A stretch of DNA of 56,814 nt, taken from the NCBI GenBank assembly GCA_040514355.1, contig JBEVCF010000137.1, positions 1 to 56,814 on the forward strand, in the 5' to 3' direction. This DNA comes from Opacimonas sp040514355. Its GTDB lineage: Bacteria > Pseudomonadota > Gammaproteobacteria > Enterobacterales > Alteromonadaceae. Both the position numbers and the translations under genes were made by a program. Shown here piece by piece: positions 17,373 through 25,745 of the stretch. The notes beneath the pieces were generated by a model. That model was given only the letters and a program-made list of their open reading frames with translations. It did no database searches and had not been told where the DNA came from. The first letter of the stretch is position 1. Each line of letters opens with the position of its first letter.

Positions 17373-17957
17373 ATGAGTCAGTACTTCCATACCCTTACCG
17401 ACGCACTAGCCAAGCATGATATTTTAATTGATGGTGCAGAATTGCACGGATTACTGTGTGGTATGTTGAGTGGCGGTATGCCCGTGGACAATCGAGAATG
17501 GTTTGGCGTATTAGCGGATATATCCAATAATGGCGTTGCCTATCCTGATAGTGTATTGGATTTGGTTGACGAAGTATTCACCAATACGGTTAAACAATAC
17601 GCTGAAAATGATTTTGCATTGCAGTTACTCATCCCCGATATGGACGCGAGTATCAACGAACAAGGCCAAGGCCTGATCCACTGGGTACAAGGGTTCATGA
17701 CGGGGATTGGGCTATGGCAACAAAGCTTCGATCACTGCAGCGAAGATGTGCAGGAAGGGATCCGGGATTTTGCTGAAATTATGCGGATGGATGCACCGAT
17801 GGAAGCAGACGAAGAAACCGAAGCGCAATTAACAGAAGTGATTGAATACGTTCGGATCACCGCGATGTTGTGCTTTAACGAATGCCAACCTGCGCAAGCT
17901 GCTACCCAGATTGAAGTATCCGAAACGGCATCCGATACACCACGAACGCTACACTAA
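17373..17957 (+). CDS. ygfB: UPF0149 family protein YgfB
   Basis: All-helical 194-residue protein (E. coli YgfB 192) with the family blocks ELHGLLCGMLSGG near residue 23 and WVQGFMTGIGLWQQ near 110. In Pseudomonas a YgfB homologue dampens AmpDh3 and Alp expression; the role here is unknown. First gene of ygfB-pepP-ubiH; pepP begins 16 bases after its stop. Divergent from ssrS; zapA, which usually separates the two, is not present. Confidence 0.93.
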   Translation: MSQYFHTLTDALAKHDILIDGAELHGLLCGMLSGGMPVDNREWFGVLADISNNGVAYPDSVLDLVDEVFTNTVKQYAENDFALQLLIPDMDASINEQGQGLIHWVQGFMTGIGLWQQSFDHCSEDVQEGIRDFAEIMRMDAPMEADEETEAQLTEVIEYVRITAMLCFNECQPAQAATQIEVSETASDTPRTLH

Positions 17958-17973
17958 TACGCTGGAGCAACGC

Positions 17974-19311
17974 ATGGGCAGTGACATGACAATTTCTTTA
18001 GCTGAATACCACGACAGACGGATGCGACTGGCTGCTTTGCTAGAGGACAATTCAGCATGTTTTATCTATGGCAGTGGACTCAAGACGCGCTCTAATGATA
18101 CCGAATATCCATTTCGACCCAATAGTAACCTGTGGTACTTGACGGGATTTCACGAGCCTGATGCCGCCTTGTGTCTGATTAAAAAAGCCGAACAGCTACA
18201 CACCATTTTATTTTGTAATGCCAAAGACACAACAGCAGAAATCTGGCATGGGCGCCGGGTTGGCGTAGAGTCAGCGCCTTTGCGTTATGGCTTAGATGAA
18301 GCCATTGAAAATACCCACATGGCTAGCACCTTAGCCCGGGTTTGCAGTGGCTTGAACACAGTGTATGTTGATCTGGCCGATAACGAGGCGCACACGATCA
18401 TAATTCGCGCTTTAGATACGGTGCGCAACACGCCCAAACAAAGCTTTTTGGCTCCTCAGCATATTCACGATCTCGCGCCACATTTGCATGCGTGCCGGGT
18501 GCGCAAATCTGCGACCGAGCTTGGGATCATGCGTCGTGCTGGGGAGTTATCTGCTGATGCACATAAGATGGCGATGCGCGCCAGTCGCCTAGGCTTAAAC
18601 GAGCGACACTTAGAAGCTGTGTTGCACTATCACTTCGCGTTAGCGGGAGCACGAGAGCCAGCTTATAACTCGATTGTTGGGTCCGGTGAAAACGCATGTA
18701 TATTGCATTACACTGAAAATAACTGTGCTCTTGGAGCAGGTGATTTAGTGTTAATTGATGCTGGCGCTGAGTTACATGGCTATGCCGCTGATATTACGCG
18801 CACCTTCCCGGTTGACGGCACGTTTACGTCTGAACAAGCGGCTTTATACGATATTGTTCTCGCCTCGCAAGAAGCGGCTATTCAAGCATGTCGTGCTGGG
18901 GTCACCTTTACGGAATTATTGGCTGAGAGTGTTGAAGTGCTGGTAGCAGGCTTGTGTGATTTAGGCATTTTAACAGGCAGTGTAGCTGACAATATCGAGC
19001 ATACTACGTATCGACAATATTTTATGCACGGTATCGGCCATTACTTGGGTTTAGATGTGCATGATGTCGGTGCTTACAAAGATAGCTATGGTGATATTCC
19101 ACTACCGAAAAATGCAGTCATTACAATCGAGCCCGGTCTATACATCGCGCCCGGTAGTCCGTGTGATGAGAAATATCATGGGATCGGGATCCGGATTGAG
19201 GACAATGTGGTGGTGCAAGAGCAGGGTTGTGAAATCTTGACAGCAGGTGTGCCTAAGACGCGCGCAGCGATAGAAGCGTTAATGCGAGAAGACTACATTC
19301 ATACTTTATGA
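17974..19311 (+). CDS. pepP: Xaa-Pro aminopeptidase P
   Basis: Releases N-terminal residues next to proline; dimanganese enzyme of the pita-bread fold. The 445-residue product (E. coli 441) has the N-terminal domain with FRPNSNLWYLTGF and the metal ligands in DAGAELHGYAADITRTF (two Asp), HGIGHYLGLDVHD (His), TIEPGLY (Glu) and IRIEDN (Glu). The frame is open far upstream inside ygfB, but the first start with GGAG at a proper distance is ATG 17974; ATG 17986 is the next choice. It overlaps ubiH by four bases. Confidence 0.94.
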   Translation: MGSDMTISLAEYHDRRMRLAALLEDNSACFIYGSGLKTRSNDTEYPFRPNSNLWYLTGFHEPDAALCLIKKAEQLHTILFCNAKDTTAEIWHGRRVGVESAPLRYGLDEAIENTHMASTLARVCSGLNTVYVDLADNEAHTIIIRALDTVRNTPKQSFLAPQHIHDLAPHLHACRVRKSATELGIMRRAGELSADAHKMAMRASRLGLNERHLEAVLHYHFALAGAREPAYNSIVGSGENACILHYTENNCALGAGDLVLIDAGAELHGYAADITRTFPVDGTFTSEQAALYDIVLASQEAAIQACRAGVTFTELLAESVEVLVAGLCDLGILTGSVADNIEHTTYRQYFMHGIGHYLGLDVHDVGAYKDSYGDIPLPKNAVITIEPGLYIAPGSPCDEKYHGIGIRIEDNVVVQEQGCEILTAGVPKTRAAIEALMREDYIHTL

Positions 19312-20633
19312 TGCAAAACGATTCCTCATACTTTGATTTTGTTGTCAGCGGTGCAAATACCACAGGTTTGTTGTTTGCATTGGCAATTTTAAAACGCACA
19401 CCCTATTCTGTGGCGTTATGTGATGCACGCGACATTGTGATAGAACAACAAAATGTGTCTGAAGAGAACGAAAACGAGTTTGGTGCGGATCCTAGGTATG
19501 TCGCTCTCGCTTATAATACAGTGACGTTTTTAGCTAGTCTTGATGTGGATGTGACAACGCTAGGTCCTGGTATTGAACAAATCCATGTTTCTGATAGAGG
19601 TCAGATCGGACAAACACGCTTGCTGGCAAATGAGGTGGATGTGCCTGCTTTGGGCTATGTGGTAAGTTTACAGGCCTTGACGCAGTTGTTACTAGGGAGC
19701 TTATCAAAGCTATCATCCATAGTTGGTGAACGCTTACATATTTTATCTGAAACACAGTTAGAACACGTTACGTCACTAACCGATGCATCACCTGCCAAAG
19801 ATTGCGATGGTCGCTCTGTAGAGGGAGACCGAGAAGCGATGACATCATCTGTTCATTTAGCCCTTGAACTTTCTGTGTCTGAGGGAAGCACGACAATGAC
19901 CTGCGCACAATTAGTGTTTGCAGATGGACAGGGCTCGTCGCTAAAGACAGAACTGGGTTTTACCCAAACAGTCGTCGATTTTGGACAATCAGGTATTGTC
20001 ACGACCGTGACAACCAATAGCTCTCCGTATACGCGCTATCGTGAACAGGTCACAGCGTTTGAACGCTTTACACCCCAAGGCCCCATTGCGCTGTTGCCGA
20101 TCAACCCTGTGTCTGATACTGCACACGGTCAGCAAAATTATTCACTGGTGTGGTGTGCCCATGAGGATACCAAGAACGAGATTATGGCGCTCGATACTCC
20201 TGCTTTTTTACAGCGTTTACAACACTTATTTGGCCATCGAGCAGGGCACATGGTGGCCCATACCGAAACATTCAGCTTTCCTTTAAAACTCACTCGACAC
20301 AGTGGCACACATCCGTACGCCGTGTGTTTAGGGAATGCAGCACAAGCACTGCATCCTATCGCGGGTCAAGGTTTCAACTTAGGGGTAAGGGATATTCAAG
20401 ATGCGGTATTTTTATTGCGTACAACCTCTAGCCTCACTCGGTTTGGTGAGGACTTTGCTGCAGTGAGACACACAGACCGGACACAAACTGTATTGGCGAC
20501 CTCAGGTCTCGTCTCTTTATTTTCTAACAACGCGCTGTTACTCAATGCGCTCCGTTCTAAAGGTTTGTCTGCATTACATGCATTACCATGGGTGAAACGA
20601 ATGTTTATCCGTCGTGCAATGGGACAAAAATAA
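19308..20633 (+). CDS. ubiH: UbiH-like FAD-dependent ubiquinone hydroxylase
   Basis: Expected to hydroxylate 2-octaprenyl-6-methoxyphenol in ubiquinone synthesis. The 441 residues (E. coli 392) include HVSDRGQIGQTRL, the GD-type motif VFADGQGSS, ERFTPQGPIALLP and the FAD motif GNAAQALHPIAGQGFNLG, all diagnostic of UbiH. The N-terminal dinucleotide motif, normally GGGxxG, reads SGANTTG, so a key glycine is Asn. An insertion of some 30 residues lies around residues 150-190. The usual partner ubiI (visC) does not follow. Family is clear; activity is less sure because of the altered FAD loop. Confidence 0.85.
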   Translation: MMQNDSSYFDFVVSGANTTGLLFALAILKRTPYSVALCDARDIVIEQQNVSEENENEFGADPRYVALAYNTVTFLASLDVDVTTLGPGIEQIHVSDRGQIGQTRLLANEVDVPALGYVVSLQALTQLLLGSLSKLSSIVGERLHILSETQLEHVTSLTDASPAKDCDGRSVEGDREAMTSSVHLALELSVSEGSTTMTCAQLVFADGQGSSLKTELGFTQTVVDFGQSGIVTTVTTNSSPYTRYREQVTAFERFTPQGPIALLPINPVSDTAHGQQNYSLVWCAHEDTKNEIMALDTPAFLQRLQHLFGHRAGHMVAHTETFSFPLKLTRHSGTHPYAVCLGNAAQALHPIAGQGFNLGVRDIQDAVFLLRTTSSLTRFGEDFAAVRHTDRTQTVLATSGLVSLFSNNALLLNALRSKGLSALHALPWVKRMFIRRAMGQK

Positions 20634-20823
20634 GTACTTCTTACCTGCGGCAGTCCCATATCTCAAAACGGTTGGTAAATCCTTTATTAACTTTTTACAC
20701 ATATTGTCGATAACGTCATAAGCAAACATGTATTTGCTGTTCAAAGTCCTAATCTGACAACTGTTAAAACGACGGTTTTAGTAAAATCGGATAGAAATAC
20801 CCCAATATGCCCAAGGAAGGTTC

Positions 20824-22236
20824 ATGGCAAACGTTAAGAACGGAAATAATAAATGCCTTATCCCGTTAATGATCGCGGAAAGCGTGCTCATTGCATACTT
20901 ACTTCATACCGGTTTTTTTGTAGTCACATTAGCAGATACCTTTGCACCTACTTTTACTATTGACCACTTTGCTCCAGTGATCATATTTGCGGTCTTTATT
21001 GTGTTGAGTCAGTTAGCTGTGGGGTTGTACGAACCCAAACTCAGAGAGACATTTCGAGGGGTGGTTCGACGTATTTTCGTCGCTCAAGGTATCGCTTTTT
21101 TTGCCATGGCCGTCTTTACGGAATTATTTTTAGCGCACGTGCTTATCCATTCTTATTATTTAGTCGTTGCTATATTAATGACCATTCTTGGGAGCGCTAT
21201 TTTTCGTTTTTTTGTCATGCGTTTTGGGGCGTTGGGATTGGCAGACTCTCGTATCGTTATTTTAGGGACAGGGGAACGCGCTGCTGTGATTGAAAACCGC
21301 ATGCGTCGCGCAGCTGACCGCAAAGGTTTTCAAATTATTGGCTTTATTCCACTGCCAGGCGATACCAATACCACCAGTATTAAAAGAGAACCGATTTTAG
21401 ACGTCAATATCGATGACTCATTTAAAGATTTTATAGCTGACAATGAAATTGATGAAGTGGTTATTGCTGCTGACCAACGCCGTGGTACGCTGCCTATTGA
21501 AGTATTATTTGACTTGCGTTTACAAGGCATAAAAATCACTGATTTGTTAGATTTTATGGAGCGAGAAAGTGGCCAGATTTTGGTAAATATGATGTACCCG
21601 AGTTGGTTGATTTTTTCTGGTGGATTTCACAGCCAAAACCACATGCGACGGTTCTCTGATTACGCGATGAATTTTGTATTAGCCAGTTTGATGCTACTTT
21701 TAGTATGGCCAATTATGTTATTGACTGCTCTGGCGATTTATTTGGATGATGGCAAAAAAACCGGTGCTTCTGTCTTCTATAAACAAGTCCGTGTAGGCAA
21801 AGAGGGCGAATTATTTTCAATTTTTAAGTTCCGCAGTATGGGCATTGATGCAGAGAAAAATGGTGCACAGTGGACAACTAAAAATGACTTGCGCGTGACA
21901 CGTGTCGGTGGCTTTATCCGTAAATATCGTTTAGACGAACTACCACAATTATTGAATGTAATACGTGGAGATATGTCTTTTGTTGGTCCACGTCCGGAAC
22001 GACCAGAGTTTGTTGAACAGTTGAATAAAGCGATCCCCTTTTACAATCAACGACACAATGTAAAACCTGGTTTAGCTGGCTGGGCGCAACTTAACTACCC
22101 TTATGGAGCAAGTGTAGAAGACGCCATGGAAAAACTAAAGTTCGATTTGTACTATGTCAAACACCAAAGTTTTACGTTAGACATATTGGTACTTGCCCGA
22201 ACGGTAGAAGTCGTTTTATTTGGTAAAGGGCGCTAA
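20824..22236 (+). CDS. Polyprenyl-phosphate sugar-1-phosphate transferase (PEP-CTERM/EpsB type)
   Basis: Initiates exopolysaccharide repeat units by moving a hexose 1-phosphate to undecaprenyl phosphate in the inner membrane. The 470 residues have four N-terminal membrane helices (about 12-140), a Rossmann-like CoA-binding-type domain (IVILGTGERAAVIENR, about 145-260), one more helix (about 285-305) and the catalytic domain with FYKQVRVGKEGELFSIFKFR, RKYRLDELPQLLNVIRGDMS and VGPRPERPEF. The overall plan resembles the TIGR03013 group tied to exosortase systems. No other polysaccharide gene is nearby. AAGGAAGG precedes the ATG. Confidence 0.86.
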   Translation: MANVKNGNNKCLIPLMIAESVLIAYLLHTGFFVVTLADTFAPTFTIDHFAPVIIFAVFIVLSQLAVGLYEPKLRETFRGVVRRIFVAQGIAFFAMAVFTELFLAHVLIHSYYLVVAILMTILGSAIFRFFVMRFGALGLADSRIVILGTGERAAVIENRMRRAADRKGFQIIGFIPLPGDTNTTSIKREPILDVNIDDSFKDFIADNEIDEVVIAADQRRGTLPIEVLFDLRLQGIKITDLLDFMERESGQILVNMMYPSWLIFSGGFHSQNHMRRFSDYAMNFVLASLMLLLVWPIMLLTALAIYLDDGKKTGASVFYKQVRVGKEGELFSIFKFRSMGIDAEKNGAQWTTKNDLRVTRVGGFIRKYRLDELPQLLNVIRGDMSFVGPRPERPEFVEQLNKAIPFYNQRHNVKPGLAGWAQLNYPYGASVEDAMEKLKFDLYYVKHQSFTLDILVLARTVEVVLFGKGR

Positions 22237-22245
22237 GGTGACGCT

Positions 22246-22278
22246 TACCCCGTGATTACAGATGCAATCAACGGGGTA
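22246..22278. terminator. Hairpin between the sugar transferase gene and glcB
   Basis: Arms TACCCCGT (22246-22253) and ACGGGGTA (22271-22278) extend inward by GATT/AATC with one bulged A. No T run follows on either side, so it may be a weak or Rho-assisted terminator between converging genes. Confidence 0.45.
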
Positions 22279-22294
22279 GGTACCTGTCTAACGA

Positions 22295-24463
22295 TTAAGC
22301 AAGGCTTGCTTTCATCTCACGACGACGTGCGTGTAATAGAGGCTCAGTATAACCGCTAGGTTGTGCTGCACCTAACACAATCAAATCACGTGCCGCTTGG
22401 TAGCCAATCGACGTATTTAAGTTTGGTGTCATTGGAATGTATTCAGCATCACCTGCGTTTTGTTGATCAACTAGCTCAGCCATGCGAGCCAGCGTTTCGT
22501 CCACTTGCGCAACGGTTACCAAACCATGCTCTAACCAGTTCGCAATGTGTTGCGCCGAGATACGCAACGTTGCGCGGTCTTCCATTAAACCGACATTGTG
22601 AATATCTGGGACTTTTGAACAACCTACACCCTGGTGTACCCAGCGTACAACATAACCTAGGATCCCTTGGATGTTGTTGTCTAGTTCAGCTTGGATGTCG
22701 TCTGCAGTCAAAGTGCGACCGGTTTCCAATAATGGAATATCCAAAATAGTATCCGTGCCATCAAAGTCTTCTTGCAGCATGGTTTGTTGCAAGCCAAAGA
22801 CATCGATTTGGTGATAATGCAAAGCATGTAAAGTTGCTGCAGTAGGAGAGGGTACCCAAGCGGTATTAGCACCGGCTTGAGGGTGGCCTACTTTCGCTTC
22901 CATCATGTTGGCCATTTGATCAGGGATCGGCCACATGCCTTTACCGATTTGTGCTTTGCCAGACATACCCGTGCTCAAACCTGTGATGACATTTGATTTC
23001 TCATAGGCATGGATCCAAGGGCGTTGTTTTAGCTCTGCTTTAGGCGCAAATGGCGCTAATTTCATCGACGTGTGGATCTCATCACCCGTCCGGTCCAAAA
23101 AGCCTGTATTAATGAAGACAACACGGTGCTGCGCTTGTTCGATACACGCTTTCAGGTTCAAAGATGTACGACGTTCTTCGTCCATCAAACCCATTTTTAA
23201 AGTGTGACGTTCAAGTTTTAGAGCATCTTCAATAGCGTTGAATAAATCGTTACAGAAAGCAACTTCGGCAGGGCCATGCATTTTAGGCTTCACGATGTAG
23301 ATGCTGCCTGTTTTAGAATTGGCAAATGGTGAGTTGTGACGCAAGTCATGTAAGCTGATCAAGGTCGTGATGACACCATCCATGATCCCTTCTGGGATTG
23401 GCTCACCTTTGAATAAAATCGCATCATTAGTCATCAAATGCCCTACGTTACGGACAAACATCAAACTACGGCCAGACAGAGTGACATCCGCACCGTTAAA
23501 TGCAGTGTAAACACGGTCAGCATGCATCTTACGCGTAATAGTCTTGTCGCCTTTTTGTACAGATGTACTCAAGCTACCTTGCATTAAACCTAACCAGTTT
23601 TGATAGACTAGCGTTTTGTCTTCAGCATCTACCGCCGCGACAGAATCTTCACAGTCCATGATGGTTGAAAGGGCAGACTCCATTAAGATGTCTTTGATAC
23701 CTGCGGGATCAGCATCGGCAATCGGGTGATTGTCAGCAAACTGGATTTCAACGTGCAAACCATTGTTTTGGAGAAGGATACACGTTGGTGCACTCGCACT
23801 ACCTTGGTAACCGATTAATTGTGCAATGTTGGCTAGTTCTGTTTGGCTACCATCAACCAATGTAATTAATAACTGGCCGGACTCAATGTTGTAGTCCGTT
23901 GCATTGACATGTGAACCATTCGCTAACGGCGCGATAGTATTTAAGTATTCACGTGCTTGGCGGATGACCTTTTGACCACGTTGTGGATTGTAAGTCGCGG
24001 TCTTCTGCGCACCATCTTCATCACTGATGACATCGGTACCATACAATGCGTCATACAAACTGCCCCAACGTGCGTTAACCGCATTGAGTGCATAACGCGC
24101 ATTATTGATAGGCACTACGAGCTGTGGACCCGCCATTGTCGCCAGTTCAGCATCCACGTTGCTAGTCGTGATCTGAAAATCTGCAGGTTTTGGTACAAGA
24201 TAGCCAATTTCTTGCAAAAAAGCTTTGTATTGGTCAAACGGTGCGTCCGGATGAGTCGTGTGGAACGCATCAATTTTGGTTTGAATGGCGTCACGCTCTG
24301 CTAATAACTGTGCGTTGCGTGGTGCAAATTCCGCTAGGATGTTTTCGAAGGATACCCAGAATTCGTCAAAGTCGATACCAGTGTTAGGTAGCGCTTGTTG
24401 TTCGATAAAACGGTCTAAGCAAGATGCGATGTCTAATCCACCGCGACGAATATATGTAGTCAT
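22295..24463 (-). CDS. glcB: Malate synthase G
   Basis: Condenses glyoxylate with acetyl-CoA to malate, the second glyoxylate-bypass step; cytosolic. At 722 residues (E. coli GlcB 723) it is the long G isoform. Visible family blocks are IMDCEDSVAAVDAEDK, KMHGPAEVAFC, MGLMDEERRTSLNLKACI, FINTGFLDRTGDEIHTSM and ANMMEAKVGHPQAGANTAWV. AAGGAAT lies before the ATG. Same strand as lysR and aceA, which together make a glyoxylate-shunt cluster; an inverted repeat upstream (24516-24538) is a likely LysR site. Confidence 0.97.
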   Translation of the reverse strand: MTTYIRRGGLDIASCLDRFIEQQALPNTGIDFDEFWVSFENILAEFAPRNAQLLAERDAIQTKIDAFHTTHPDAPFDQYKAFLQEIGYLVPKPADFQITTSNVDAELATMAGPQLVVPINNARYALNAVNARWGSLYDALYGTDVISDEDGAQKTATYNPQRGQKVIRQAREYLNTIAPLANGSHVNATDYNIESGQLLITLVDGSQTELANIAQLIGYQGSASAPTCILLQNNGLHVEIQFADNHPIADADPAGIKDILMESALSTIMDCEDSVAAVDAEDKTLVYQNWLGLMQGSLSTSVQKGDKTITRKMHADRVYTAFNGADVTLSGRSLMFVRNVGHLMTNDAILFKGEPIPEGIMDGVITTLISLHDLRHNSPFANSKTGSIYIVKPKMHGPAEVAFCNDLFNAIEDALKLERHTLKMGLMDEERRTSLNLKACIEQAQHRVVFINTGFLDRTGDEIHTSMKLAPFAPKAELKQRPWIHAYEKSNVITGLSTGMSGKAQIGKGMWPIPDQMANMMEAKVGHPQAGANTAWVPSPTAATLHALHYHQIDVFGLQQTMLQEDFDGTDTILDIPLLETGRTLTADDIQAELDNNIQGILGYVVRWVHQGVGCSKVPDIHNVGLMEDRATLRISAQHIANWLEHGLVTVAQVDETLARMAELVDQQNAGDAEYIPMTPNLNTSIGYQAARDLIVLGAAQPSGYTEPLLHARRREMKASLA

Positions 24464-24515
24464 AGGGTATTCCTTATATAGCGTTATAAGAACGAGTATA
24501 AGACAAACCCAATAT

Positions 24516-24538
24516 ATTGATTAGATTATAATATCAAT
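24516..24538 (-). promoter_or_regulatory. LysR-type T-N11-A inverted repeat upstream of glcB
   Basis: ATTGAT (24516-24521) and ATCAAT (24533-24538) are exact inverted repeats separated by 11 bases, the canonical LysR-family geometry. They lie 53-75 bases before the glcB start, and the LysR gene is directly upstream. The spacer is AT-rich and contains TATAAT. Confidence 0.55.
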
Positions 24539-24624
24539 GTTTAACATTCATTAAGTGAATGCCCGAGTTGGCTGTGTAACGACATATAAAATGCAACTAC
24601 ATCAAACAGTTATCAGGTGTTTTA

Positions 24625-25566
24625 CTACTCGCTCATCTCAGTTGCAACGTCTGCAATTAGTTTGCGCAACCAAATGTGTCCTGCATCGTGATGTAATAAT
24701 GCACTCCATGCCATTTTTAAGGCAATGGGTGGAATATCAAATGGGGGTGCAGTGATTGACATTTCCGGATCATCAGCGTAAATGCGGGCAGCACGGCTCG
24801 GTAAGGTTGCGATAAGATTTTGCGTTTTAGCCAATTGTAATGCAGCGTGATAGTGACGAGTGAACACGCGGATGTCGCGTTTTTTGCCCAGTTTAGTCAA
24901 TTCAGCATCCACCCAGCCCAACTTTTGGACTTCGTTGGGATCAATGCCCACGCCGACGCCAAATCCGGTTTTACTCACCCAAATATGCTGTGATTTTAGG
25001 TAGTTAGCTAAAGTAAAGTCATTAATGATGTCATTCTTTGAGGACATGACACAGGAAAATTGATCATACCAAATCACTTTTTGGTGAAATGATAAAGGCA
25101 AGTCATCAAACCGGTTAATTGCCATATCGACGCGACCTTGTTCCACGTCGTGGAAGGTGACATCTGATGGCGTGATCAAATCCAACGTGATATTTGGCGC
25201 TGCCGTATTCAAGCGTTCAATCAAACCCATTAACAGGGTCGACTCAGCATAATCACTGGTCATGATCCGGAAAGTACGCGAAGAGGTTTCTGGGTCAAAT
25301 TCGACTTCGGGTTGAATCGAGGTTTCGAGTTTGCTCAACACATCGCGGATAATAGGCTGTAACTCTAATGCACGCTTGGTCGGAGTCATACCGTCACTAG
25401 TGCGCACCAGCAAAGGGTCATTGAACAAATCACGCAAGCGTTTTAGGCCATTACTCATAGCGGGTTGGGTAATACTGAGCTGGATAGCCGCTTTGGTTAC
25501 ACTTCCCTCGCGTAATAACACGTCTAAATACACCAGAAGATTTAAATCTACTTTAGCAATGTTCAT
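24625..25566 (-). CDS. LysR-family transcriptional regulator, probably of the glyoxylate shunt
   Basis: A 313-residue regulator: winged helix-turn-helix at 1-65 (LLVYLDVLLREGSVTKAAIQLSITQ, then SNGLKRLRDLF), then a periplasmic-binding-like effector domain from about 95 (FRIMTSDYAESTLL). Effector unknown. It lies between aceA and glcB on the same strand, so control of these two is the natural inference; the repeat before glcB supports it. AAGGA precedes the ATG. A strong terminator upstream isolates it from aceA, so it has its own promoter. Confidence 0.85.
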   Translation of the reverse strand: MNIAKVDLNLLVYLDVLLREGSVTKAAIQLSITQPAMSNGLKRLRDLFNDPLLVRTSDGMTPTKRALELQPIIRDVLSKLETSIQPEVEFDPETSSRTFRIMTSDYAESTLLMGLIERLNTAAPNITLDLITPSDVTFHDVEQGRVDMAINRFDDLPLSFHQKVIWYDQFSCVMSSKNDIINDFTLANYLKSQHIWVSKTGFGVGVGIDPNEVQKLGWVDAELTKLGKKRDIRVFTRHYHAALQLAKTQNLIATLPSRAARIYADDPEMSITAPPFDIPPIALKMAWSALLHHDAGHIWLRKLIADVATEMSE

Positions 25567-25694
25567 GACTGGTCCTTTTAATTATACAGATTGCATTATA
25601 ATACATTTCGTGAATGGCTCGATACGATATTAGTAGTAAGGAAAATGTCTTATAAGCCTTAATCTATGTGCTTTTGGCGGGTTTTATACACGCA

Positions 25695-25720
25695 ATAAAA
25701 AACCCAGCCGAAGCTGGGTT
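25695..25720 (-). terminator. Terminator of aceA
   Basis: Eight-base GC-rich arms AACCCAGC (25701-25708) and GCTGGGTT (25713-25720) with a UUCG-type tetraloop on the minus strand, running into TTTTTTATT. A very strong intrinsic terminator between aceA and lysR. Confidence 0.92.
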
Positions 25721-25745
25721 TGTATCAATTAAAATAAGCTAAAGC

